Positions 52,857 to 60,290 of a DNA stretch of 64,000 nucleotides are shown one piece after another; positions within the stretch are counted from its first letter, which is position 1; every line of letters starts with the position of its first letter. This stretch comes from Ontholestes murinus (Eukaryota; Arthropoda; Insecta; Coleoptera; Staphylinidae). The DNA lies in the NCBI GenBank assembly GCA_963969525.1, contig OZ018387.1, forward strand, positions 9,052,001 to 9,116,000, read 5' to 3'. Below the pieces are notes generated by a model. That model was not told the origin of the DNA, did not search any database, and worked only from the letters and a program-made list of their open reading frames with translations. Both the position numbers and the translations under genes were made by a program.

Positions 52857-52897
<41 letters not shown>

Positions 52898-55800
52898 CTA
52901 GTCGTCTGTGAGTTTTCCCAGGAGGTTTTGGCGATCAATTATTGCTACTTGGAGATATAACGCAAACTTATTATTTTTTTAATGAAAGCCATAGTTGGCC
53001 ATGACTTTATTCAATAGATTATATTTTTCTCTTTAATCCAATATGACATAATTATTTCTAAGCAAGTTATAGTCATTTTAGGTTTTAGTATAAATAAAAA
53101 AATAGTTATCTATGAAAAAGATAAAAGGAAAACAATTGCAGTTGTTATTTTTTAATTTTATTAATCTTCATTAAATTATCTACAACTTTGTTTTTTATAG
53201 TTTTTTATCCAATCTGTCATAATAACCAAGATATAAAAATCGAATTACCCTTGACTTTTTTGAAGACCTTGAAAGTGCAATTTTTTTCATCTCTTAAAAC
53301 TACACATTTTTACCCATTTAACCGTTTATCTATCTCTTATAGTTTCAAAAACACAACTTAAATTTCGATAATTAAATATTGATATAATCAAATTTTTAAT
53401 TCTTTTTGAGAAATTTTTCAACAAATTATATATTTTTTATATTAAATTTCCACGTTTCTATAATGTTATGTTGGTGTTAAATTATTATTTTTTTCTTAAT
53501 TTATTGCTATAAATTTACAAATCAAACAAAACAAAAACATCCTTTTTAATTTTAAATATTTTTACCAAAATTTCAATTGTTTCTTTGGTAAAAACTGATT
53601 TAAGCAATTTTCTTTTTTTCAACCTTTAATTTAATAAATAAATATTTGTTATTGTTAATTTAATAAATAAATATTTAATTAATTAATCTAAGGTTCGCTT
53701 ATTAGAAAGTTTCCAAAACTTTCAATTGTTTTTTTAAATTTTTTGATAAAGCGATGTTAATTTGAATTTTTTTAGAACTATTATAAAATAAATTTTTAAG
53801 TAATTGAATTTTTTCGTATTTCTTATGATTTAAATTTATTAAAATTTTCATTTGATTTTATCAAAATTTTAATTGTTTTCGGTATAATTAAATATACGCT
53901 TTTAAGAAAATTTCAAATTAATTAGAAGAACGTTTTCAATTTTTTTTATTCTAACATTAAGAAATGAAACTGATTTAGACAAATCTGGAATGTTTTTCTT
54001 TTCAAGTATTTAGAAAAATATTTTGACTCTGAATAAATTTTCTATTGTTTTCTTTAAGCAAATTATTTTTTTTTGTTGCAAAAGTTAGTTCTAAATTATT
54101 TTTAAACAGTTTTTTCTTAAATTGGTTGCTTGAGTTACGTGAAGATCAAATTAATTTGACAAATAAAGCACTAATAACCTTTCTTCACAATTTTATTTGA
54201 ATAACCAAATGTACATTTCGGACACAAAGTTTTTTCTTATAATAAGTTTTCTTTTTTTTTGCTTTATTTCCTGCGATTTTAAGTCACAAAATATGATTTA
54301 TCAAGTTTTCAATTGTTTTCGTTACAAATTTCTAACATTAAAAAACTAATTTACGCAAAATTTAAACTTCTTTTTAAGTTTTTCAAAATGTTTAGTTTTT
54401 TTGAGCAAATCATCTCTATTTTAGAAAATGAGTTTCTAATTATTTTTTAATAGTTATTTCTCTAAATATAAGTATTATATATTTTTTTGCCTTATTTCTA
54501 ATGTTCTTAAAATTAAAAAAAGTTTTTAACTGCTTTCATAATTTGTGTTCCAAAATAGTTTCTTTGATTTTAAAGTTTTCTAATATTTTCTTTACTACTT
54601 TTCAATTGTTTTTTGTTTTGGAAAATATAAACCGGTCTAATATCAGTTGTTTCTCTTTCGAGAATTTTAAACTATTTCTTCAAATATTTTCAGTTGTTTT
54701 CTTGTTATTATTTAATTATTTAAATATTTAATTTGGGAAAATTTCAATTGTTAAAATTGACAAGATATATAAACGTTGTTAAACCGAAATTTAACAGATG
54801 CTAGTTGACAGATTACAATTTTCTTTATAATATAAATTTCTAACATTAAAAACCTGACAAATGAGAGTTAACAGGAGGCAGTTAACAGTTGACAGTTAAT
54901 AGGTAACGGGTTACAGATGACAAATTAACAGTTTGACAGTTGACAATTAACAGGAGATAAATACAAGATTATAGTTGATAGCTCAGAGATAACAGTTAAT
55001 ACATAACAGTTGGCAATTGACAGTTGATAGATGACAGTTAACAAAAGATATTTTACAAATAATAGTTGACAAGTGATACATACTCTAGTTAACTATCACT
55101 TGTCAAATGGCAGTTAATAAATTACTATTTACGGATTACAATTGTAAAATAACAAATGAGAGGTGACAGATGACAAATTGACAGTTTGACAATTGATAAT
55201 AAACAGAAGATAAATTACAGATTGCCGTCGCTAGTTAAGAGATGACATTTAACACATGAGGGTTGGCAGTTGATACTTAACAGAACACTTGACAAACAAT
55301 AGTTACAAATTACAGCTAACAGGAGAAAGATGATAATAAATAGATGATAGTTGACAGATTTAAATTGACAGTTGATAGTTAACGGGGGACAGTAAAAAAT
55401 TGCCAGTTTGACACTTGTTAATTAAGAGAAGAAAAATGACAGATTGACAGATTCAAAGAAGACAAAAAATAGTTGACAAATTACAGTTAACAGGAGACAG
55501 ATGACAATAAATGAATGATCATTGATTACAATTGACAGTTGACAATTGATAGTTAACGGGGTACAGTGACACATTGTCAGTTTGATAGTTGATAATTAAG
55601 AGAAGAAAAATGACAGATTTACAGATTGAAAGAAGACAAAAGACAGTTTCAAATTGACACTGACAGTTGATAGTTAAAGGGGGACATATGACAAATTACC
55701 AATTTGACAATTGATAATCAAGAGAAGATAAATAATTGATTGCCGTCGTTAGTCAAGAGACGACAGTTAATACATGAGGGTTGGCAATTGATAGTTGACA

Positions 55801-58301
55801 GACGACACTTGACGGAAAGTAGTTTACAAATTACATTCAGCAGGAGGCAGATGACAATAAATGGATGATAGTTGACAGATTACAATTGGCAGTTGACAGT
55901 TAACGAGGGACTGATGACAAATTGCCAGTTTGGCAATTAATAATTAAGAAAAAATAAATGACAGATTGCAGTTGATAGTTGACAGTTAACCCTCGATTTT
56001 GGCAGTTGATAGACAAGACACTTGACAAAACATAGTTTACAAATTACAGTTAACAGGACGCAGATGACAATAAATGGATTTAAGTTGACAGATTACAATT
56101 GACAGTTGTCAGTTGATAGTAACGGGGGACAGATGACAAGTTGCCAGTTTGACAATTGATAATTAAGAGACAATAAATGATTGCCATTGATAGTTGAAAG
56201 ATGACAGTTAACGCATGGGGGGGGGGTGGCAGTTGATAGTTTACAGAACACACTTGACCAAAGATGGTTTACAAATTACAGTTAACAATAAATGGATGAT
56301 AGTTTACAATTGACAGTTGAGAGTTGATAATTAACGGGAGATAGATGATAAATAGCCAGTTTGACAATTGATAATTAATAGAAGATACATGACAGATTGT
56401 CAACGATAGTTGAGAGATGACAGTTAACACATGAGGGTTGATAGTTAATAGTTGACATAAGACACTTGACAAAAGATAATTGACAATTTACAGTTAACAG
56501 GAGGCAGATGAAAATAAATGGATGAGTTGACAGATTACAATTTGACAGTTGACAGTTGATAGTTTGACAATTAATAATTAAGAAACGAAAAATGACAGAT
56601 TGTCGTTGATGGTTGAAAGATGACATTTAACATATGAGGGTTGGCAGTGGATAATTGACAGAAGACTCTTTACAAAAGATAGCCAAATTACAATAAATGT
56701 AATTGTAAATATTAATTTGTTTGTTTTTTTTTGCTCTCGTGTTATTTTTTTTTTCTTACATTTACTGTTTTGTTCCATTTGCATTCTCTCTTCTTTTTTT
56801 TTGCCTTTGGTCTTCTTCATTTAGTCTTCTGCCTTAATATTTTTAATTATTTCCTGTTTATAATGAAACAAAAACAATTTAAGTTTTAACATGATTTAAA
56901 AAAAAAATTATCTCCCTTGTAAATATTCATTTGTTTTTTTTTCTCTGTTTGCCAGAGATATTACATATACTTTTTTGTTTTATTTGTATTCTTGGCCTTG
57001 TCCTGTGTTAAATGACATCTATCATCTATCACTTTGCTTTTTGCCTTTCTGGTAGAGAAGACAAAGAAGTTAAAAGTTTAAAGCTATTTTAAATAATAAT
57101 AAATTATTTTTTAATAACACTATTTATTATATAATATACACAATTAAAGTTTACAATATATTATCAATTCTATAGTAACCTAGCACATAGTAACGGTCGT
57201 TACCATCAATTTAAAGCTTTTTTGAATAAAATCTTAAGATTTGATAATTTTGAATAATTATATTTCTGTCATTTGTCTTTTGTCTATTGTTTCCTATCTT
57301 CTTAGACTTTTTCTTCATGCCCGTTAGAAGCCTGCTTTAGAACAATAGATCTGTTAGGTCGCAGTTTACGAGAGGTTAAGACACCTCACTAGGACCTTTA
57401 ACCTAGTAGTCTGATTGTAGCTGAGTCTTGATGTTGATGGGTGACTACCTCTACTTATTCTTTTCCTGGGGTTCAGCCCTAGAGATATGGTTGCAGAGTT
57501 GTCCGATCTGTTCCTATTGTTACCTGAAACTCCAGCTCTCGCAAAGATGATTGCTCTCGGCAAGATCTTAGGTTTCTCAGGGGCTGCCAGCGGGCGTCCA
57601 TCCTTTGTTTGGCTGGTGTCCACGGTGCTAGTGGAAGGTCAGAAGGCGCACCTTCATCCTTCTTTTAGATTTAGCTCCGATAATCCTTTTTTAGGATATT
57701 GGAGCAGTGGAAGAGGTACCTAAAACAAGAGGTGTAACAGAACTGTTAGCCTTCTTCAGAGATGAAGGTTGCCCTCCAGCGTCGTTAGTTTTTTTGCGGT
57801 ATGCCCGAAGACACGCCCACTAGAGGGTTTTCAGTGGTTTTAGTTGTAGATTCCATGCAGGTTACATTTAAAATTCGTCTCACACAGTGCCACAAACAAA
57901 CTGGTGTATTGCATCAAGGTTGCTGGTGGCATATAGACCTCAGAGTGGATGGCGCATCCAGTCTGCAAAAACCAGCTGCTGCATATTAACATATTTCTTC
58001 CAATTAAATAAACAAAAGTTCCCTGTTTGATTGCAACTCTCTGTATTTAGCACTCTCTAAGCATGTTACGTTTTAAGCTAGATTAGCACCCGTAATAGTA
58101 GAATTTTTCACACGACCAAATAAATAATTCGTATCAATTTTATTCCCGCAGCTCGATGACTCCGACGACTCTGACGGCCGCCTCCCAGACTACCACGACG
58201 ACGACAGCGACGACGACGGCCCCAGAGTCAACATGAACCGCGCCAGGAAGGCCTTCCAGATGGAAGTGATGGATTATTGCGGAGATGTCTACACACACTA
58301 G
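28996..58301 (+). CDS. SLC6 transporter (SLC6A15/A17/A18-like neutral amino-acid type), 5'-incomplete gene
   Basis: A plasma- or vesicle-membrane symporter of the neurotransmitter:sodium symporter fold; relatives move neutral amino acids with Na+. Eight constitutive exons encode 559 residues covering TM2 to TM12. Adding either terminal exon gives 587 or 608 residues, against about 700-730 for the family, so roughly the first 90-120 residues with TM1 (the GNVWRFPY region) are missing. Family signs: IELGIGQKMR after TM2, WCFYYLF, the EL2 cysteines with an N-G-T sequon, GIQSSGK, ATQVFYSFGL in TM6, SYNQPKNNC, LGFKA in TM7, GTGLAFIVFTQAI and LSLGLGS in TM8, MTGYRP before TM11. These track SLC6A15 more closely than monoamine or GABA carriers. 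All exon joins keep phase. The ~10.6-kb second intron and ~12.1-kb alternative last intron are mostly repeats. Confidence 0.9.
29229..31000. other. intron sequence, no gene recognised
   Basis: The first part of the ~10.6-kb intron. The stretch 29380-29890 has balanced composition with CpG-containing words (GACGTCAGCGCGAGCGCTTC) and resembles regulatory or conserved non-coding DNA. The rest is AT-rich. Short frames (for example 30451-30708) show no family signature. Confidence 0.4.
31010..31940. repeat. ~172-bp satellite array, five monomers, intronic
   Basis: The word GACGCCATTTTG (or GGCGCC) begins at 31068, 31241, 31405, 31577 and 31749, spacings 173, 164, 172 and 172 bp, with a decayed sixth start near 31914. 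Monomers share TTGAAGTGACGCCATTTTGT, GAAAATACGCCATTCTATTT, CACACTAATTCTGA and CAGAGGATGCAAATTTAATT. The unit length and several words resemble the arrays at 18.4-23.7 and 42.1-44.4 kb. Confidence 0.9.
31940..33180. other. AT-rich intron with a mixed-composition island
   Basis: 32180-32460 is less AT-rich, with TTTATACGG, TAATTG and CACGTG-like words, suggestive of regulatory DNA. The rest is AT-rich, and I see no coding, RNA or transposon signature. Confidence 0.35.
33574..33609. repeat. small inverted repeat
   Basis: AAAAACGTTTACTTT and its complement AAAGTAAACGTTTTT are separated by a few bases, forming a short perfect hairpin between heptamer runs. Confidence 0.8.
36082..36977 (+). repeat. 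perfect (ATCTGCC)128 minisatellite
   Basis: 896 bp, an exact multiple of 7 (128 copies), apparently uninterrupted. It is preceded by about 11 ATCTGTC units, so the C variant arose once and was amplified. The unit has no stop in any of six frames, which creates overlapping false frames: LPSAICH repeats on the plus strand and MADGRWQ on the minus strand. These are not genes. Confidence 0.97.
37952..38330 (+). repeat. nonanucleotide (CATCTGTCT)n array
   Basis: About 40 copies of a 9-bp unit made from the heptamer plus CT, with variants ATCAGTCTC and ATCTGTCTT arranged in sub-blocks. The 9-bp length keeps frame, giving spurious SSVSSVSSV, LICLICLIC and antisense TDETDETDE frames. Confidence 0.93.
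39869..40090 (+). CDS. SLC6 transporter exon b: EL2 and TM4
   Basis: The acceptor is TAAATTACAG and the donor AAAG|GTAACG; phase 0 at both ends, 74 codons. It encodes NPLPWSVCPKINGTDVDEC, holding the extracellular cysteine pair and an N-G-T glycosylation sequon. It continues with SETAYFWYRTTLD and the TM4 segment IVMCLLLSWCIVFFIVMKGI, ending QSSGK. Confidence 0.95.
40091..40598. other. intron with an insertion-like hairpin
   Basis: A 508-bp AT-rich intron. Its only structured part is the inverted repeat at 40292-40371. Confidence 0.7.
40292..40371. mobile_element. palindromic insertion (38-nt arms)
   Basis: Arms 40292-40329 and 40334-40371, starting ACACTGAATAAAACACTTAC, are complementary with a few mismatches around a 4-nt loop. 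This looks like a small foldback or MITE relic within the intron, comparable in design to the hairpin at 22451-22515. Confidence 0.6.
40599..40709 (+). CDS. SLC6 transporter exon c: TM5
   Basis: The acceptor is TATTTACAG and the donor AAA|GTAAGT; phase 0 at both ends, 37 codons. It encodes VVYFTSMFPYLVLTIFFIRG (TM5) and ITLKGASAGLAHMYTPK, matching the family FTSLFPYVVL.FFIRA and GI.HMFTPK segments. Confidence 0.95.
41043..41284 (+). CDS. SLC6 transporter exon d: TM6 and TM7
   Basis: The acceptor is a long T/C tract ending TTTTTAG and the donor GC|GTAAGT; enters phase 0, leaves with 2 nt of an alanine codon. TM6 reads EAATQVFYSFGLAFGSLIAF, and the Gln and Ser fit the chloride-site Gln332 and Ser336 of SERT. 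SYNQPKNNCVRD follows. TM7 reads LVSVCNAITAIYASVVIFSI, keeping the Asn equivalent to SERT Asn368 but with Ala where SERT has Ser372. It ends LGFKAMSNVDKCIDA. Confidence 0.95.
41285..41952. other. intron, no feature recognised
   Basis: A 668-bp intron, AT-rich with some less AT-rich stretches. Small frames at 41420-41608 and 41181-41396 have no family signature. Confidence 0.7.
41953..42097 (+). CDS. SLC6 transporter exon e: extracellular loop 4
   Basis: The acceptor is GTGATTTCAG and the donor GAG|GTGAGT; completes the split alanine codon and ends in phase 0. It encodes NKAKLIMHSILSNTSDETAY and EKVLNNLTSEDKLTF, with two N-glycosylation sequons (NTS, NLT), then GVQTCSLAQQLDE. Length and sequons fit the long TM7-TM8 loop of SLC6A15-type carriers. 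Confidence 0.93.
42120..44360. repeat. ~173-bp satellite array with 5-monomer higher-order repeat, intronic
   Basis: The landmark ACGTCAATTGTTT (or a one-base variant) begins at 42235, 42407, 42580, 42753, 42927, 43101, 43273, 43446, 43618, 43792, 43966, 44138 and 44312: thirteen monomers spaced 172-174 bp. Monomer types repeat every fifth position: the TTTAGAGTGT..GCCATTTTGTT type precedes 42235, 43101 and 43966, 866 and 865 bp apart. It fills most of the 2.9-kb intron without disturbing either splice site. Confidence 0.95.
44474..44580. repeat. inverted plus direct repeat of a 24-bp sequence
   Basis: GCCCTAGCGTACTCCTGACC and onward (44474-44497) is the complement of 44517-44540. That second arm is then repeated directly at about 44554-44578. 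It may be a small foldback-element relic at the satellite edge. Confidence 0.7.
44981..45182 (+). CDS. SLC6 transporter exon f: TM8
   Basis: The acceptor is GTTTGTTTCTAG and the donor G|GTATGT; starts phase 0, ends with 1 nt of a glycine codon. It encodes AAEGTGLAFIVFTQAIVELP, then FWAVIFFMMLLSLGLGSQIG and ILEGMLCTIFDIEIF. The LGLGS motif carries Gly where monoamine carriers have the Na2-site Asp (LGLDS), as in SLC6A15 itself. Codons are strongly G/C-ending. Confidence 0.95.
45489..45811 (+). CDS. SLC6 transporter exon g: TM9, TM10, TM11
   Basis: The acceptor is ATAAACAG and the donor AAAAG|GTAATT; completes the glycine codon, ends phase 0, 107 codons. It encodes VVCIICFFVGLIFTTGAGEY, WLKMFDSFAATIGLAVVALM, the amphipathic IYGHEKFTQDIQDMTGYRPG loop, and FWQVTWRFLAPIIMTILLIS with the following SVVFMVLKKPTYQAWIAEK. 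Confidence 0.95.
45863..46063 (+). CDS. SLC6 transporter exon h: TM12 and start of cytoplasmic tail
   Basis: It follows an intron of only 51 bp. The acceptor is AAATACAG and the donor GAT|GTAAGC; phase 0, 67 codons. It encodes GEVLSLEYPGW, TM12 (VMGIAITMIFAGILPIPIVF) and the tail LLRRYQCLKMDINIHEGSIR and RIDTTVSTKEMITDVD. Both downstream terminal exons begin in phase 0, so this exon can join either. Confidence 0.95.
46213..46299 (+). CDS. SLC6 transporter proximal terminal exon (short isoform C-terminus)
   Basis: The acceptor TGATTGGCTAG is followed by 28 in-frame codons, EQLTSPDGPCLTATNTRKNK and FTIGDFEV, then TAA at 46297-46299. Immediately after is TAAT|GTAAGT, a strong donor-like sequence, so the exon could also splice onward within the 3' UTR. 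The nearest AATAAA is at 46665. The peptide ends in a hydrophobic residue, but I would not call it a PDZ ligand with confidence. Confidence 0.75.
   Translation, partial: EQLTSPDGPCLTATNTRKNKFTIGDFEV
46300..47450. other. 3' UTR of the short isoform and following AT-rich sequence
   Basis: Contains a (GT)n microsatellite at about 46531-46556 and AATAAA at 46665-46670, a plausible poly(A) signal for the short isoform. Beyond that I see no recognisable gene. Confidence 0.5.
46665..46670 (+). promoter_or_regulatory. candidate poly(A) signal, short isoform
   Basis: AATAAA lies about 370 bp after the proximal stop codon, followed within 30 bp by T-rich sequence. No other AATAAA is nearer to the stop. 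Confidence 0.45.
47455..47960. repeat. degenerate ~60-bp tandem repeat
   Basis: Words AAAACTAGCAAGA, AAGGTTTATTTCAA and AGATCCTG recur about every 50-70 bp across 500 bp (for example GATCAATACTAGCAAAATCA, GATCAAAACTAGCAAAAATA, CATCCAAGCTAGCAAGAGAA). The order is constant but copies are diverged. Confidence 0.7.
48040..48385 (-). pseudogene. RTE-like non-LTR retrotransposon ORF, C-terminal fragment
   Basis: Minus-strand reading gives LLRRIYGAINHNKEWRIRFN and HELYQLYRDPPITAPIRRMR (with one stop-bearing position), then FMWAGDVQNMPKARVAKKVL and LRQPGGK. This is the familiar end of RTE-type retrotransposon proteins (FERKILRRIYGP, NHELYELY, R.RW.GHV.RM...R..KKVL, G.R..GRP). Later sequence changes frame. 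No RT core is present nearby, so it is an isolated fragment. Confidence 0.75.
48620..48905 (-). pseudogene. mariner/Tc-like transposase C-terminal fragment
   Basis: On the minus strand the sequence encodes WPPRSSDLTPCEFNL, a stop, then WLIKDGVYVPLLSADLPDLR. In another frame it continues ITPQTLNKVWVELAYRLDMC and RVTNGAHIKHL. This matches the last part of DDE transposases related to mariner/Tc elements (WPPRSPDLTPCDFFLWG..KD.VY, then T...L..VW.EL.YRLD.CR.TNGAHIE). The block carries the third catalytic-acid region. Stops and a frameshift make it dead, and the N-terminal two-thirds is absent. Confidence 0.8.
49318..49345 (-). repeat. 3' tail of the LOA-like retrotransposon
   Basis: On the minus strand TTGCTAAATAAAG is followed by TTATATTATTATTA, an A/T-rich simple tail at the expected 3' end of the minus-strand element. 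The same tail recurs at 14133-14168. Confidence 0.6.
49345..50040 (-). pseudogene. LOA-like retrotransposon, thumb/connection and RNase H region (decayed)
   Basis: The minus frame 49884-49564 encodes MTSAMEALLSLPLLDVHILE and later IYIFTDGTKKQEQMEAYIV. The first matches the T.AME.LL.L.PL.I connection before RNase H and the second the IFTDGSK.....GAGVY first RNase H strand, whose first catalytic Asp is kept. The downstream frame (49742-49452) continues with YDRPGGTLRDT-like sequence in an altered frame. An RNase H domain after RT is typical of the LOA/I/R1-related elements. Confidence 0.7.
50040..50620 (-). pseudogene. LOA-like retrotransposon, reverse transcriptase domain (decayed)
   Basis: The minus frame 50392-50204 encodes MAQISIGNEVSNARVIRGCP and RGGVLSPLLGNMVIDHLLRK, then LNEFGLSAIGYADDITILLP. 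This is the RT motif B region, with CPRGGVLSPLL for the usual CPQGGVLSPLLW, and the catalytic GYADD box. Upstream pieces in other frames give SESALHCVVTHIEETLINK, then EGAFNSIGQAF, corresponding to motif A, where the first catalytic Asp region is eroded. After YADD, frames give VNPTKTELILFTNK and a VKYLWVFLNLKLNW segment (VKYLGV.LD.KL.W). Confidence 0.85.
51170..51790 (-). pseudogene. LOA-like retrotransposon, endonuclease domain (decayed)
   Basis: The minus frame 51735-51526 encodes SHYTPLSVVTNKRGKALLEF, ISSTNLHIHNIPKIVTSRRK and NIDIILLV. This matches the endonuclease segment with DANAHH..WGST, NKRG..LLEF...TNL.I.N and TFVT..R.E.IDITL. Another frame continues NWHLCLGQITDGF and SDHRWICYKL, the SDH catalytic histidine region. 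It keeps the order EN, RT, RNase H on the minus strand, but stops interrupt every block. Confidence 0.8.
52186..52430 (-). pseudogene. possible ORF1 remnant of the LOA-like element
   Basis: The minus frame 52416-52186 encodes 76 polar residues (beginning MVCPPYPRKTQRLIWWDGSS) at the place where the end of ORF1 is expected. I cannot match a zinc knuckle. The assignment is positional. Confidence 0.3.
52440..52895 (+). mobile_element. 3' UTR and (ATTT)n tail of a plus-strand non-LTR element
   Basis: GTAAAATCGAAACACGTGTC near 52470 and ATGTAATTGGGATTTTTTCC, GTAGGGTAATAAATA, then an (ATTT)n tract at about 52851-52894 are the layout of insect non-LTR 3' ends. It lies opposite in orientation to the LOA-like element next to it. 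Confidence 0.5.
52980..54780. repeat. very AT-rich degenerate repeat with recurring TTTTCAATTGTTTT
   Basis: The word TTTTCAATTGTTTT or a close variant recurs near 53568, 53714, 53865, 54040, 54305, 54600, 54690 and 54745. Between copies the sequence is nearly pure A/T. This may be an old, decayed relative of the GTCAATTGTTTT-containing ~173-bp satellite, but the spacing is irregular, so the link is weak. Confidence 0.35.
54790..56690 (-). repeat. heptamer-like array in minus orientation
   Basis: Repeated GACAGTT, GACAGAT, GATAGTT and GACAATT units are interspersed with landmarks AGTTAACAGGAGGCAGATGA, GGGGGACAGATGACAAATTG and AGAGAAGAAAAATGACAGAT, recurring about every 200-350 bp. This is the same orientation as 23.8-27.4 kb and opposite to the arrays at 4.6-13 and 33.2-39.8 kb. 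At 55065-55100 a local inverted repeat (TTGACAAGTGATA / TATCACTTGTCAA) marks a short orientation switch. Confidence 0.85.
56690..57300. other. AT-rich spacer, no gene recognised
   Basis: T-rich and A-rich blocks with two isolated heptamer words near 57015. Nothing else recognisable. Confidence 0.4.
57300..58000. other. balanced-composition block, probably an unidentified transposon fragment
   Basis: Composition and CAGGGGCTGCCAGCGGGCGT-like words stand out from the AT-rich surroundings. Frames on both strands are open for 60-85 codons (for example 57623-57366 minus, 57487-57723 plus) but match no family I recognise. The gene-like composition without a conserved frame suggests a transposon UTR or decayed coding piece. 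Confidence 0.35.
58152..58301 (+). CDS. SLC6 transporter distal terminal exon (long isoform C-terminus)
   Basis: The acceptor ATTCCCGCAG is followed in phase 0 by 49 codons, LDDSDDSDGRLPDYHDDDSD, DDGPRVNMNRARKAFQMEVM and DYCGDVYTH, then TAG at 58299-58301. Codons are G/C-ending like the other exons, and the frame joins exon h directly (...ITDVD|LDDSDD). The acidic DDS-rich tail is likely cytoplasmic and could carry casein-kinase-2-type sites. Its separation from exon h by ~12 kb of transposon and repeat DNA is unusual. It could in principle belong to another gene, but phase, polarity, acidic continuity and lack of an alternative upstream exon favour the transporter. Confidence 0.75.
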   Translation, partial: LDDSDDSDGRLPDYHDDDSDDDGPRVNMNRARKAFQMEVMDYCGDVYTH

Positions 58302-60290
58302 TTGTAATTAGTTATTAAACCTAATTTAGAGCTGGTCCACCCGAAAACAAAACAAAAAATCACACAACGTTCAAGCGAACGTCTCGATAAGTATTAACTT
58401 TGATATTACATTCAGTCAATATAATTATTACAACACTTATAATAGTAATATTTCTAATCGTAATGATAATGATAATAATAATAATAATCTAGTTGAGTTG
58501 TGGTCATCCATTAATTAACGTTACGTTACGTATTTTTACAGATCGAAGTACCTAATATTGATCATCATTAAAAAAAAAAACAAGTATAATTTTATCAATG
58601 ATCAAAGTTTAATCGAATAATTTATAAAGGTAAAAAATCTTAGGTGCTTCACCCTGAATATCCATACCTATAATCGGTATCGCAATTTATTTTATAAATA
58701 ATAAACGAGAAAGTTTCTTATTGAAACCGCTACTGTGCTTACCTACAGGACAGCTCTAGTATTACAATGTAATATTTGTATAAAAAAAATAATGAGGAGA
58801 AATGAAACATTTACAATTGTGTAATTCAATAAAGAATGTGATATATTTTAAGTTACCACGAATATAGGGGGTGTGTTTTTGAGAAATTTTCAAATTCTAT
58901 TGTATATAATTGTCGAAATGATTGATTTTTTTTGTGCATTTTATACGGTGTTAAGGAAAAACAAAACAGATTCTGACAGGGTGCCATTAACTCTATTTTA
59001 TAATTTGTATTTATTCACAAAAAGAAAAAAATTATAAATAATTTTGCATCGTTATTCGTAAACAACGGCTCATCTTGCAAAAAAAATCTACCTCTACATT
59101 AAAAAAAAAATGAAGTTGTTGAATAAATGTTTAGATGTAAGCTCTAGAACACTTTTTTTTTTGTAAGATTGCAAAATTGTTTATAGATTTATTTAAATTT
59201 CTAACAGCTCTCTAGATTTTTATTTAGACATCTCTTTGCAAAACTAACCCTTACATTTAAAAAAAAAAGTAAAACAAACAAAAAATGTTGTTAATACATT
59301 ATATAGTTGTTGTAAACAATGGATGTAATATTTGTACATAGTGTATATATTAAGTACTTATACATTTTAGATTTTAGTGAACGCTTTATTTAGGTGGTTT
59401 ATTTCGAAGGAGAGGTGCTAGTTTTTAGTATTACCATAAAATCGGAAGCTTTTGAGATTTTTAGTGAAACGTTGTTATAATTAGGACCGGGCGTCCAAAA
59501 AATTAAAAAAAAAAGTAATTAATAATAATAAATATTAATAAATAGGCCAATTCTATCGGGGGTCCAAAAATTTTTGGGAGCTTTTTGATTTGCCGGTTTG
59601 CCAAACGAAAAAAAGAAAAAAAAAGTGATCTGATGATGCTGTGACTACGAACTCCCGGATATTTTCGGACCTCCGCCCGGTGAAAGTATTGAGACGAAAC
59701 AATAATTAAATTTAAAGGAATTAAAGTGAAATACTCCATCGTTTAGAGGTTAAGCGTAGGGAAGAGATTTTATGAAGAGGATTTAATAAAAAATGATTTA
59801 GTTTCTTTCTTTTTGTTTTCGTTTATTTCTTTTATTTTTTAAACTAGGCTCGAAGTATTGATGTGATACCACACCGATTTCATTTCCTAACGCGCACCAC
59901 TTTTTTAGAGTTTAATAATTAATACGATGATGAAAAAAAAATTACTAATAAATGTGTGTGCCTATTTCACATAACTCGATGTCATCCGAATAATAATAGT
60001 ATACCTGAGATTTATGTTTAGTTGACTTTTTCATGGTGGTGGTTTTGGGGATTCGACGGTTTTTCTTTTAGAATTGAACATATCTAAATGTTAAAATTGT
60101 TTTTATTATTATCATTTTACTCAAAAACAAAGATTTTCATAAAAATTTGTGGATGACAATTGTTAAAATAATTTATATATTTAAATATTTTAAAATTATT
60201 TTTACATCTAAATTTAATTTGTACTGTGTGGATGATGTAAAAATTACATATTTGCGCTTACATGACAATAATTTAGCCATTTTTTAAATC
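58302..60290 (+). other. 3' UTR of the long isoform and flanking AT-rich DNA
   Basis: AATAAA at 58828-58833 is a plausible first poly(A) signal. Beyond it, TGTATATA (58901-58908), TGTACATA (59333-59340) and TGTATATA (59342-59349) fit the Pumilio-binding consensus TGTANATA. This hints that some transcripts extend further. No protein-coding signature. Confidence 0.5.
58828..58833 (+). promoter_or_regulatory. candidate poly(A) signal, long isoform
   Basis: AATAAA lies about 530 bp after the distal stop codon and is followed by GT/T-rich sequence. Confidence 0.55.

Noticed and set aside
57366..57989. Overlapping 60-85-residue frames on both strands
   Set aside because: They are mutually overlapping, unrelated to a known family, and sit in a transposon-like block. 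Recorded only as an unidentified fragment.
46213..58301. Splicing of the proximal terminal exon directly into the distal exon as coding sequence
   Set aside because: The proximal exon ends with an in-frame TAA before the strong GTAAGT donor at 46301. Joining as coding would require the weak GAG|GTCTAA donor. Mutually exclusive use is simpler.
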